Assembly: GCA_023391535.1 (NCBI GenBank)
Contig: JAEWAU010000008.1
Location: 1-48,166 of the forward strand
DNA from: Bacillota bacterium
Lineage (GTDB): Bacteria > Bacillota > Clostridia > Oscillospirales > Ethanoligenentaceae
Direction of reading: 5' to 3'
Length of the DNA stretch: 48,166 nt
The notes under the pieces were generated by a model. It searched no databases, had not been told where the DNA came from, and saw only the letters and a list, made by a program, of their open reading frames with translations. A program made the position numbers and the translations under genes. Positions 1 to 7,400 of this stretch are shown here, in pieces (position 1 is the first letter of the stretch; every line of letters begins with the position of its first letter).

Positions 1-56
<56 letters not shown>

Positions 57-76
57 TTGAGGCCGGAGTGCTGCAA

Positions 77-2245
77 TCAGGATTTGAGCGTGGGGGCAGC
101 GTCCGTGCGCATCGTGAGCGAGATGCGCTTTTGCGCGGCGTCCACCGAAAGGACGCGGACCTTGACGATATCGCCCACCGTGAGCGCTTCGGAGGGGTGG
201 CGCAGGAAGCGGCCGCCGATCTGCGAGATGTGCAGCAGGCCGTCCTGATGCACGCCGATATCGATGAACGCGCCGAAATCCACCACGTTGCGCACGGTGC
301 CCGTCAGCTCCATGCCGGGTTTCAGGTCGCTCAGGCTCAGAACATCGGTGCGCAGCAGGGGCCTCGGCAGCTCGTCGCGCGGGTCGCGCCCCGGCCGCAT
401 CAATTCGGAAACGATGTCCCGCAAAGTGGGCAGCCCCACGCCCGCGCGCCGCGCCGCCTCCTGCTCGCCCATATCCGCGAGCTTTTGCGGCAGCGAGGCC
501 AGCCGGCCGGAGGCCACGTCCGTAAGCGAAAAGCCGCACTGCGTGAGCAGTTCCCCCGCCGCGCCGTAGGATTCGGGGTGGACGGAGGTGTTGTCGAGCA
601 CCGAAGCGCCGCCCAGGATGCGCAGAAAGCCCGCGCACTGCTCGTAGGCCTTCGGCCCGAGCTTCGGTACGTGCAGCAGCTCGCGCCGGGAGGCGAACGC
701 GCCGTTTTCCTCGCGGTAACTCACGATATTCCGCGCCACGGCGGGGCCGATGCCGGAGATGTGCGAAAGCAGCGGGGCCGAGGCGGTGTTGAGATCGGCC
801 CCCACGGTATTGACGCAGTCCTCCACCACGCCTCCGAGCGCTTCGTCGAGCCGCGCGGGCTTGAGATCGTGCTGGTACTGCCCCACGCCGATGGCCTTGG
901 GGTCGATCTTAATGAGTTCCGCAAGAGGGTCCTGCAAACGCCGCGCAATCGATACGGCGCTGCGCAGCGATACGTCGTACTGCGGAAATTCCTCCGCGCC
1001 GAGTTTGGAGGCGGAATACACCGAAGCGCCCGCTTCGCTCACCACCATATAGGAAACCGGGCGCGGAAGCTCCCGGATCAGTTCGGCGGCGAACAGCTCT
1101 GTTTCGCGCGAGGCTGTGCCGTTGCCGATGGAGATCACTTCCACGCCGTGCCGCGCGATGAGCGTTTTCAAAACGGCCTTGGCCTCGGCGGTTTTGCTCT
1201 GCGGCGGCGTGGGGTAGACCACGGCGGTATCGAGCACCTTGCCGGTGGGGTCCACCACGGCGACCTTGCAGCCCGTGCGGTAGGCGGGGTCCAGCCCCAG
1301 CACGGTTTTACCCTTCACGGGCGGCTGGAGCAGCAGGGGCCTTAAATTCTGCGCGAATACATGAATCGCCTGTTCCTGCGCGCGTTCGGTGAGAGCGGAG
1401 CGCAGCTCGCGTTCCAGGGCGGGGAAGAGCAGGCGGCGCCAGGCGTCCTCCCCGGCGCGGCGCACAAGCTGCGCCGCGTAGGCGCCGGATTTCACCGTGC
1501 GCCGCGCCACCGCCGCGAGCGGGCCCTGCTCCTCAAGCTCCAGCGATACCGAAAGGAACCCTTCGCGCTCGCCGCGGTCTATGGCGAGCACGCGGTGGCC
1601 CGGCATTTTCGCCGCGGCCTCGGCGTAGTCGTAGTAGCCGCGGTAGACGGAATCCTCTTTTTTGGCGGCTTTCGTGTGCAGCACGCCCCCGCGCTCCACA
1701 AGCGCGCGCAACTCGCGGCGCAGGGCCGCGTCGTCGGCGATCTGCTCGGCCAGAATATCCATCGCGCCCGAAAGGGCGTCCCCGGCCGTTTCCACGCCTT
1801 TTTCACGATTCACAAACCGTTCCGCCTCGCGCTCCGCCGCCGCCCTTCCGGCTTCCTGCTTCGCCAGAAACGCCGCCAGCGGCTCCAGACCCTTTTCGCG
1901 CGCAATGGACGCGCGCGTGCGCCGCTTGGGGCGGTAGGGGAGATAGATATCCTCGATTTCGGCGAGGGTGGAGGCCGCTTCCAGCGCGCGGGCGAGGGCG
2001 TCGCTCCATTTTCCCTGCTCCTCGATGGTTTTGCGCACCTCGCCTCGCCGCTTTTCCAGCCCGCGCAGCGCCGCCAGGCGTTCGCCCAGCTCGCGCAGCA
2101 CCTGGTCGTCCAGCGAGCCGGTGCGCTCCTTGCGGTAGCGCGCGATGAACGGGATGGTGCACCCCTCGTCGATGAGGCCGATCACGTTCTCCACCTGCGT
2201 GCGGCGAAGCCTGAATTCCTCCGCCAGAGCCGAAACGATCTCCAT
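77..2245 (-). CDS. tex: Tex-family RNA-binding transcription accessory protein (S1 domain)
   Basis: 722 residues, close to the usual Tex/YdcI length. Domain order is typical: a helical N-terminal part, an RNase-H-like YqgF fold beginning near residue 315 (GLDPAYRTGCKVAVVDPTG), a helix-hairpin-helix pair around 490-560 (ISGIGPAVARNIV, VPKLGPKAYEQCAGFLRI) and a C-terminal S1 RNA-binding domain (about 640-712, GTVRNVVDFGAFIDIGVHQDG). The family binds nucleic acid and is linked to transcription/translation fidelity; its exact role here is not visible. ATG with a GGAAGAAGG-type ribosome site. It is the last minus-strand gene before the window edge and is complete (stop at 77-79). Assignment is firm. 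Confidence 0.96.
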   Translation of the reverse strand: MEIVSALAEEFRLRRTQVENVIGLIDEGCTIPFIARYRKERTGSLDDQVLRELGERLAALRGLEKRRGEVRKTIEEQGKWSDALARALEAASTLAEIEDIYLPYRPKRRTRASIAREKGLEPLAAFLAKQEAGRAAAEREAERFVNREKGVETAGDALSGAMDILAEQIADDAALRRELRALVERGGVLHTKAAKKEDSVYRGYYDYAEAAAKMPGHRVLAIDRGEREGFLSVSLELEEQGPLAAVARRTVKSGAYAAQLVRRAGEDAWRRLLFPALERELRSALTERAQEQAIHVFAQNLRPLLLQPPVKGKTVLGLDPAYRTGCKVAVVDPTGKVLDTAVVYPTPPQSKTAEAKAVLKTLIARHGVEVISIGNGTASRETELFAAELIRELPRPVSYMVVSEAGASVYSASKLGAEEFPQYDVSLRSAVSIARRLQDPLAELIKIDPKAIGVGQYQHDLKPARLDEALGGVVEDCVNTVGADLNTASAPLLSHISGIGPAVARNIVSYREENGAFASRRELLHVPKLGPKAYEQCAGFLRILGGASVLDNTSVHPESYGAAGELLTQCGFSLTDVASGRLASLPQKLADMGEQEAARRAGVGLPTLRDIVSELMRPGRDPRDELPRPLLRTDVLSLSDLKPGMELTGTVRNVVDFGAFIDIGVHQDGLLHISQIGGRFLRHPSEALTVGDIVKVRVLSVDAAQKRISLTMRTDAAPTLKS

Positions 2246-2281
2246 GAGAAACCTTCTTCCTGCTTTGATACGATAGCCGAT

Positions 2282-2389
2282 TTATAGCAATTCCACTTAA
2301 AATTGCGAGATGTTGTGTTTCGTCTGCCTGTCTCCGGCGGAAAGGCGAAACACTTTAAAACCTATCAATTTAAAGTGGAAATGCTGTAA
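2282..2389. repeat. 108-bp inverted-repeat (MITE-like) element
   Basis: Outer arms 2282-2305 and 2366-2389 are reverse complements at 21 of 24 positions (core TCCACTT / AAGTGGA). Inner arms 2315-2322 (GTGTTTCG) and 2346-2353 (CGAAACAC) pair perfectly. The whole can fold into one long stem with an internal loop. It carries no ORF and sits between rpmB and tex. AT-rich arms contrast with the GC-rich surroundings. It could be a miniature transposable element or a structured RNA; no target duplication was recognised. Confidence 0.6.
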
Positions 2390-2465
2390 GAATATAAAAT
2401 CCGCGGCGAAAAGTTTGATATGCGTTTAATGCGGCTTCTGATCCGCAGTTTTATCGGAAATCCGC
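2390..2465 (-). repeat. Dispersed palindromic intergenic repeat, diverged copy E
   Basis: Read on the minus strand this resembles the intergenic repeat seen at 14678, 21203 and 42953: a CCGAT block, then a GCGGAT block, a central segment ending CTTTTCGCCGCGGATTTT. It follows rpmB on the same strand, as the other copies follow genes. The second terminal arm is not well conserved, so this is a degenerate or truncated copy. Confidence 0.5.
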
Positions 2466-2497
2466 CCTTCTTTGCGCCGCCGCACGGGCGGAAACGC

Positions 2498-2540
2498 GAA
2501 AAAAACGCCGCCCGCACACGCGTGCAGACGGCGTTTTTTC
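2498..2540 (-). terminator. Intrinsic terminator of rpmB
   Basis: AAAAAACGCCG (to 2510) and CGGCGTTTTTTC (2529-2540) form a stem flanked by A and T runs, just 12 bp beyond the rpmB stop. The A/T flanks could allow termination in either direction. Confidence 0.85.
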
Positions 2541-2551
2541 GATTGCCGGAA

Positions 2552-2740
2552 TCAGACGGCGCGCTGGACCTTGTTGGAACGAAGGCAGCGCGTGCACACG
2601 TAAATATGGCGCGGGGACCCATCCACAATCGCCTTCACACGCTTTACGTTCGGCTTCCAGGTCCGGTTGGAACGCCGGTGCGAGTGGGACACGCGGATTC
2701 CAAAGGTCACGCCCTTGCCACAAAGTTCACATTTTGCCAT
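2552..2740 (-). CDS. rpmB: 50S ribosomal protein L28
   Basis: 62 residues, the normal L28 length. It starts MAKCELCGKGVTFG and carries a zinc-type CxxC near the N-terminus (CELC) with a second CTRC near the C-terminus, the Cys-containing form of L28. It has a strong AGGAGGTG ribosome site, its own promoter at 2790-2818 and its own terminator. In Bacillus rpmB follows spoVM; here spoVM lies 38 kb away, so the gene has moved relative to that arrangement. Confidence 0.97.
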   Translation of the reverse strand: MAKCELCGKGVTFGIRVSHSHRRSNRTWKPNVKRVKAIVDGSPRHIYVCTRCLRSNKVQRAV

Positions 2741-2789
2741 CTATCTGCACCTCCTCATGTTCATACCATGCAACAGCATAACAAAATTA

Positions 2790-2818
2790 TTTTATCAGAA
2801 TCCGGCCATAAAAGCAAG
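2790..2818 (-). promoter_or_regulatory. Candidate sigma-A promoter for rpmB
   Basis: On the minus strand TTGCTT (2818-2813), a 17-bp spacer and TAAAAT (2795-2790), about 50 bp upstream of the rpmB start. Confidence 0.6.
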
Positions 2819-2874
2819 AGATTTTTTACAAATCGGGAGAAAACGCGGTTTTTTCAAACAAGGCGCGGCGTTTT

Positions 2875-5037
2875 TCAGACGCGCTCCGCCTTCGCGCGGC
2901 GCGGCAGCAGGGCACGCGTGGAGTTGAGCACCGCCAGCAGCGTCACGCCCGTATCCGCGAACACGGCGGCCCAGATGTTCGCCCAGCCCAGCGCGCCGAG
3001 CGCGAGCACCGCGAATTTTACCGTGAGGGCGAACACGATGTTTTCCCGCACCAGCAGGCGCACCTGCCGCGCGACGCGCACCGCCTCCAGAAGGCGGGAA
3101 GGCTTGTCGTCCATGAGCACCACGTCGGCGGCCTCCACGGCGGCGTCGCTGCCCATGCCGCCCATGGCGATGCCCACGTCGGCGCGGGCCAGAACCGGGG
3201 CGTCGTTGATGCCGTCGCCCACAAACGCGCAGGCGCATCGTGCGCCCGCGTTCCGTGCGCCCGCGCCGCGCGCGTCTGCGGCGAGCTTCTCGTAAGCTTC
3301 CACCTTGCCGTCCGGCAGCAGCCCGGCGGAAAACTCATCGAGGTCCACGGCCTTCGCCGTGTCGCGGGCCGCGCGCTCGTTGTCGCCCGTGAGCATTGCG
3401 ACGCGGCGCACTCCCAAACGGCGCAGGCCCTGCACCGTGGAGGCGGCGTCGGTGCGCAGGCGGTCCGCAATGGAGATGCAGCCGAGGTACTTCCCGCCCC
3501 GCGCCACAAACACAAGCGTTCCGGAAAGTTCGCACGGCGGGCAGACGACGCCTTCGCGCGCGAGGAGCCGTTCGTTGCCCGCCAGCAGGCGCTCGCCGTT
3601 TACCTGCGCCGCTGCGCCCATGCCCGCCGTTTCCTCGTAGGCTTCCGGCTCGTACCCGGACGGCAGGCCCCACGCCCTTCGGATGGCCAGCGCGGCCGGA
3701 TGGACGGCGGCGGCCTCCGCTTCGGCGGCCGTGCGCAAAAGCTCTTTTTCCGAAACGCCCGGCGCGGGCGCCAGCGCCGCAACCTCGAACACGCCCTGCG
3801 TAAGCGTGCCGGTTTTATCGAACACCACGGTGTCGAGCTCTGCCAGCAACTCCAGATAGTTGCCGCCTTTCACCAGAACGCCGTGCCGCGACGCGGCGCC
3901 GATGCCCGCGAAAAACCCGAGCGGCACCGAAACCACCAGCGCGCACGGGCAGGAGACGACGAGGAACACCACCGCGCGGTACACCCACGGCGAAAACGGC
4001 TGCGCAAACAAAAGCGGCGGCAGCAAAGCCAGCAGCAGGGCGCCGGCGCACACGGCGGGCGTATAGACACGCGCGAACCGCGTGATGAATGCCTCGGCCT
4101 TGGCTTTTTTGCTGCCCGATTCTTCCACCAGGCGGATGATGCGCGACACGGCGGAATCGCCGTAGGCTTTTTCCACGCGCACCGTCAGCAGCCCGCCGCC
4201 GTTTACATATCCGCTCAGAATCTCGCTTCCGGGCCCGGCCTGCCGCGGCACAGGCTCGCCCGTCAGAGCCGAGGTATCCAGCAGCGTGGAGCCCTCCGTT
4301 ACGGTGCCGTCGAGCGGCACGCGCTCGCCGGGGCGGATCTCGATGAGATCGCCCGGCGCGATCTCCTGCGGCTTTACGTGCCGCACGCCCTGCGCCGTTT
4401 TCAGGTTGGCCGCATCGGGCCGCAGGCCCATCAGATCCGCAATGGAGCGCCTGGAGCGCCGTGTGGCGAGATTCTGGGCGTATTCGCCCGCCTGGTTAAA
4501 CAGCATCACGGCGGCGCCTTCGGGGTATTGCCCGATGGCGAAGGCGGCGATGCAGGCGATGCTCATGAGCAGGTTTTCATCGAAAAGCTCCCCTCTGCCG
4601 ATGTTGCGCACCGCGCGCCAGAACACCTCGCCGCCCGAAAGCAGCAGGCTCGCGCCGAACAGGATATCCGCCGCCACACGCGCCCCGAGCGCGCCGGCGA
4701 GAAACGCGAGCCCGAAGATCGCCGCGCTCCCGAGCATCCGGAACAGCTCGGAAGAAACAGCGCGTTCCGGATTCGCGTCCGAATCATCCTCCGCGCCGGA
4801 GGCTTTTTCCGGCTCGGCGGAGCGCACCGTCACGCCCGGCTCGACGCCGGCCACCAGTTCCCGGACGGTTTGCTCAAGTAGCTCGGGCGCAACGCTTTCT
4901 TCGTGCTCCACCGTGAGCCGCTGCGTGATGAGGTCCACGCGCGCGGAGGTGACGCCTCCCACGCCGCCGAGTTTTTTTTCAATGGCGGCGGCGCAGTGCG
5001 GGCAGGAAAGATGCTCGAGCCGATAAACTTTTTCCAT
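2875..5037 (-). CDS. cadA: Heavy-metal (Zn/Cd/Pb-type) P1B-ATPase
   Basis: 720 residues, a metal-exporting P-type ATPase. In order: an N-terminal HMA domain with CPHC (LSCPHCAAAIEKKL), membrane helices, the actuator LTGEPVPR, the ion-path SCPCALVV, the phosphorylation site DKTGTLT, the GDGINDAPVLARADVGIAMG hinge, and a last-helix ADTGVTLL segment whose Asp is a hallmark of the Zn/Cd/Pb group. The ATG at 5037 is chosen over an upstream one at 5100 because AAAGGGA lies just before it and the HMA domain begins there. It lies 72 bp after an ArsR/SmtB-type repressor, fitting a metal-induced pair. A short Arg/Ala/Gly-rich insertion, encoded by a 15-bp duplication at 3239-3268, precedes GDGIND. Metal identity is inferred. 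Confidence 0.93.
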   Translation of the reverse strand: MEKVYRLEHLSCPHCAAAIEKKLGGVGGVTSARVDLITQRLTVEHEESVAPELLEQTVRELVAGVEPGVTVRSAEPEKASGAEDDSDANPERAVSSELFRMLGSAAIFGLAFLAGALGARVAADILFGASLLLSGGEVFWRAVRNIGRGELFDENLLMSIACIAAFAIGQYPEGAAVMLFNQAGEYAQNLATRRSRRSIADLMGLRPDAANLKTAQGVRHVKPQEIAPGDLIEIRPGERVPLDGTVTEGSTLLDTSALTGEPVPRQAGPGSEILSGYVNGGGLLTVRVEKAYGDSAVSRIIRLVEESGSKKAKAEAFITRFARVYTPAVCAGALLLALLPPLLFAQPFSPWVYRAVVFLVVSCPCALVVSVPLGFFAGIGAASRHGVLVKGGNYLELLAELDTVVFDKTGTLTQGVFEVAALAPAPGVSEKELLRTAAEAEAAAVHPAALAIRRAWGLPSGYEPEAYEETAGMGAAAQVNGERLLAGNERLLAREGVVCPPCELSGTLVFVARGGKYLGCISIADRLRTDAASTVQGLRRLGVRRVAMLTGDNERAARDTAKAVDLDEFSAGLLPDGKVEAYEKLAADARGAGARNAGARCACAFVGDGINDAPVLARADVGIAMGGMGSDAAVEAADVVLMDDKPSRLLEAVRVARQVRLLVRENIVFALTVKFAVLALGALGWANIWAAVFADTGVTLLAVLNSTRALLPRRAKAERV

Positions 5038-5109
5038 AAAGCAAGTCCCTTTCCGGCCGGGCGGGCGCTGCTCGTTCCGCGCCCGCGCCGGCCTGAGCAT
5101 CCGCTGTGC

Positions 5110-5523
5110 TCAGCTTTTTTCCGGTTCGGTCTTTTCCACTCCGGCTTTTTTCTCCCCGAGTTTTTCCTCGGTGTGCCGCAGCCCCGTGCTGAAAATGGAG
5201 CGGATGTGCGCGTCGCAGAGCGAATAATACACCACCTTGCCCGCGCGGCGGAAGGTGATGACCCGTGCGGCGCGCAGAATCTTGAGGTGGTGCGATACCA
5301 CCGACTGATTCATTCCGACGATGGTGGAGAGATCGCAGACGCAAAGCTCCGTACAGAGCAGCGCGCCGATGATTTTAAGCCGTGTCGGGTCGCCGAACAT
5401 CCGGAAGAATTCCGACATATAGAACAGATTTTCCTCGCCGGGCAGTTCGCGCAGCGCCTTTTCCACCGCCTCCGGGTGGATGCCCTGCGCGCCGCACCGC
5501 GGCTCGCCTTCTTCCCACGCCAT
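5110..5523 (-). CDS. ArsR/SmtB-family metal-sensing repressor
   Basis: 137 residues with a winged helix-turn-helix (GDPTRLKIIGALL through NQSVVSHHLKILRAA). Both known metal sites of the family can be seen: the alpha-3 pair in ELCVCD (CadC-like Cys-x-Cys) and a complete alpha-5 set D-x-H-(10)-H-x2-E in DAHIRSIFSTGLRHTEE, with the spacing of SmtB/CzrA. Released by Zn, Cd or Pb it would derepress itself and the adjoining P-ATPase. ATG preceded by AAGGAGG. A charged Lys/Glu tail follows the alpha-5 helix. Very likely the first gene of a two-gene operon; the inducing metal is not decided by sequence. Confidence 0.93.
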   Translation of the reverse strand: MAWEEGEPRCGAQGIHPEAVEKALRELPGEENLFYMSEFFRMFGDPTRLKIIGALLCTELCVCDLSTIVGMNQSVVSHHLKILRAARVITFRRAGKVVYYSLCDAHIRSIFSTGLRHTEEKLGEKKAGVEKTEPEKS

Positions 5524-5574
5524 GCCGAGCCCTCCTTATCGCGTGCATAACGCATATACACATAACACATTTAC

Positions 5575-5598
5575 ATATGAACAACTATAAATATGTTC
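5575..5598. promoter_or_regulatory. Candidate ArsR/SmtB operator
   Basis: ATATGAACA (5575-5583) and ATATGTTC (5591-5598) form an imperfect inverted repeat of the 12-2-12 type recognised by SmtB/CzrA/CadC proteins, 52 bp upstream of the repressor start. The AT-rich stretch around it would hold the promoter; exact -35/-10 boxes are not clear. Confidence 0.6.
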
Positions 5599-5690
5599 CG
5601 CTATCAGTATACGCGACAGACGCCCGGTTGGCAAGCCCGGGAAGCAAAAGACTTTTTCTCCACAAGCTTCTTTTCTTGCACGGGTTTGGG

Positions 5691-5736
5691 CAAAAAAAGG
5701 CGGCAGGCTTTCCCGCGGATGCGGGAAGCGCCTGCC
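5691..5736 (-). terminator. Intrinsic terminator of metY
   Basis: On the minus strand GGCAGGC and GCCTGCC arms enclose a further CTTCCCGC/GCGGGAA stem, followed by seven T residues. It lies 51 bp past the metY stop. Confidence 0.9.
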
Positions 5737-5786
5737 AAAAGAAAAAAGAGGCGTGTATGGAAAAAATCGCAAAAAAAACGGAACAA

Positions 5787-7076
5787 TCAATCGGGAATGG
5801 CGATATCGAGCGCGCGGTTCAAGTCGAAAATCAGGTCGTCCGGGTCCTCCAGGCCGATGGAGAGGCGGATGGTGTCGGGGCCGAAGCCCGCGGCGCGCTG
5901 TTCCTCCTCGTTGAGCTGCTGGTGGGTGGTGGTAGACGGATGAATGATCAGGGATTTTGCGTCGGCGACGTTGGCAAGGTCGGAAAACAGCTCGAGGCTG
6001 TCGATGAGCTTGCGGGCGGCCTTTACGTCGCCTTTCACGGAGAAGGTGAAGATGGAGCCGGAGCCCTTCGGAAAGTACTTTTCCGCGAGCGCATGGTACT
6101 TGCTCGCGGGCAGGCCGGGGTAATCCACTTCCTTGACCTTGGGGTTGTGCGCGAGAAAATCCGCCACTTTTTCGGCGTTGGAAACGTGCCGCGCCACGCG
6201 GACGGGCAGCGATTCCAGCCCCTGAATGAACAAAAACGCGTTGAACGGCGAAAGGGTGGCGCCGGTATCGCGCAGCAGGCCCGCGCGGATCTTCGTGACG
6301 AAGGCCACCGGCCCGAGATCGATGAATTTGATGCCGTGGTAGCTGGAATCCGGCGTGGTGAAGCCGGGGAATTTGCCGTTGCCCCAGTCGAAATTGCCGC
6401 CGTCCACGATGAGGCCGCCGATGGAGGAGCCGTGGCCGCCGATGAACTTGGTGGCGGAGTGCACCACGACGTTGGCGCCGTGCTCGAACGGGCGGAACAG
6501 GTACGGTGTGGCGAAGGTGTTATCCACGATCACCGGAATGCCGTACTCGCGGGCGATGGCGCCCACCGCGTCGAAATCGATGATGTTGATGCCGGGGTTG
6601 CCCAGCGTTTCATAATAGATGGCCTTGGTTTTTTCGGTGATGGCTTTGCGGAAGTTCTCCGGGTCTTCCGGATCGACGAATTTGGTGTGGATGCCGTAAT
6701 GCGGCAGCGTGGCGGCAAAGAGGTTATAGGTGCCGCCGTAAAGCGTGCTGGCTGAAACGATCTCGTCGCCCGCGCCCGCAATGTTGAGAATGGCATAGGT
6801 GATGGAGGCCGCGCCCGAGGCTACCGCCAGCGCCGCGGAGCCGCCCTCCAGCGCCGCGATGCGCTGTTCCAGCACATCCAGCGTGGGGTTTGTGAGGCGG
6901 GAATAGATGTAGCCGGGGACTTTCAGCCCGAAGCGCCCCTCCGCCTCGTCCGTATCCTTGAACACGTAGGAGGTGGTCTGGTAGATCGGCACCGCGCGCG
7001 CCCCCGTGGCGGAATCCGGATTTTCCTGACCCGCGCGCACGGCGAGGGTATCGAACGCCCATTTTCTGTTGCTCAT
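5787..7076 (-). CDS. metY: O-acetylhomoserine sulfhydrylase (PLP enzyme)
   Basis: 429 residues, full length for MetY. A Cys/Met-metabolism PLP enzyme that makes homocysteine from O-acetylhomoserine and sulfide. Visible marks are the YIYSRLTNPT substrate/PLP region near residue 57, LEGGSAALAVASGAAS, YYETLGNPG, DNTFATPYL and the PLP lysine in VVHSATKFIGGHG (about residue 206). The C-terminal half keeps TTTHQQLNEEE, which is typical of the O-acetylhomoserine branch rather than cystathionine synthases. AAAGG ribosome site. It lies downstream of cysK on the same strand, separated by a 324-bp leader holding a Met/Cys-rich short ORF and a terminator, which suggests attenuation by sulfur-amino-acid supply. 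Confidence 0.96.
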   Translation of the reverse strand: MSNRKWAFDTLAVRAGQENPDSATGARAVPIYQTTSYVFKDTDEAEGRFGLKVPGYIYSRLTNPTLDVLEQRIAALEGGSAALAVASGAASITYAILNIAGAGDEIVSASTLYGGTYNLFAATLPHYGIHTKFVDPEDPENFRKAITEKTKAIYYETLGNPGINIIDFDAVGAIAREYGIPVIVDNTFATPYLFRPFEHGANVVVHSATKFIGGHGSSIGGLIVDGGNFDWGNGKFPGFTTPDSSYHGIKFIDLGPVAFVTKIRAGLLRDTGATLSPFNAFLFIQGLESLPVRVARHVSNAEKVADFLAHNPKVKEVDYPGLPASKYHALAEKYFPKGSGSIFTFSVKGDVKAARKLIDSLELFSDLANVADAKSLIIHPSTTTHQQLNEEEQRAAGFGPDTIRLSIGLEDPDDLIFDLNRALDIAIPD

Positions 7077-7132
7077 TGTAATCGGCCTTTCTTTTCTATA
7101 TTGACATTGACGGACATATGGGTAAAACGCCG

Positions 7133-7175
7133 AATAAAAAAGGGAAGCCGCGTTTTTTGAAAACGACGGCTTCCC
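7133..7175 (-). terminator. Leader terminator (attenuator) upstream of metY
   Basis: Minus strand: GGGAAGCCG (7175-7167) pairs with CGGCTTCCC (7150-7142), with extra pairing in the loop, followed by a T-rich run (7141-7133). It stands between the leader ORF and metY, not after a gene, so it must be read through for metY expression. A 12-nt palindrome CCGCAGCTGCGG at 7190-7201 and GC-rich segments upstream offer alternative pairings. Confidence 0.82.
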
Positions 7176-7205
7176 GGATGCGCATAACGCCGCAGCTGCG
7201 GACGC

Positions 7206-7307
7206 TTACGGACAGAAAGCCGGAACACCGTGCGCGCGGCCGCACATCCTGCCGCACATCGATGCAGAGCACATCATGGCAATCATCATTCTGCTTTTGC
7301 GTTCCAT
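7206..7307 (-). CDS. Met/Cys-rich leader peptide of metY
   Basis: A 33-codon ORF beginning MERKSRMMIAMMCS, continuing with M-C-G-R-M-C and ending FCP before TAA. It has 7 Met and 4 Cys in 33 residues, clustered as MM, MMC, MC, MC. A ribosome site GGACGGAGAG lies just before the ATG. The ORF ends 31 nt before an intrinsic terminator and 130 nt before metY. This matches the layout of ribosome-mediated attenuation, in which stalling at Met or Cys codons would change leader folding. No SAM riboswitch or T-box was recognised here. The peptide itself probably has no function after translation. The role is inference; the sequence layout is seen directly. Confidence 0.72.
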   Translation of the reverse strand: MERKSRMMIAMMCSASMCGRMCGRAHGVPAFCP

Positions 7308-7400
7308 AGCTCTCCGTCCTTTTCTGCCGGTGCAAAACGTTTTATAAGAAGAATTCGGGGAAGACAGCGTGTTCCAGCCGCCGCCCGGCGCTTTCGCGCG

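Noticed and set aside
68..1345. 425-codon plus-strand frame across tex
   Set aside because: Antisense shadow of tex; low-complexity Arg/His/Ala product without a recognisable fold.
7096..7335. 79-codon minus-strand frame overlapping the metY leader
   Set aside because: Different frame from the Met/Cys-rich ORF, no good ribosome site, and it runs through the terminator hairpin.
7077..7400. SAM riboswitch or T-box ahead of metY
   Set aside because: Neither the SAM-box core nor the T-box sequence could be found; a Met/Cys leader ORF explains the region better.
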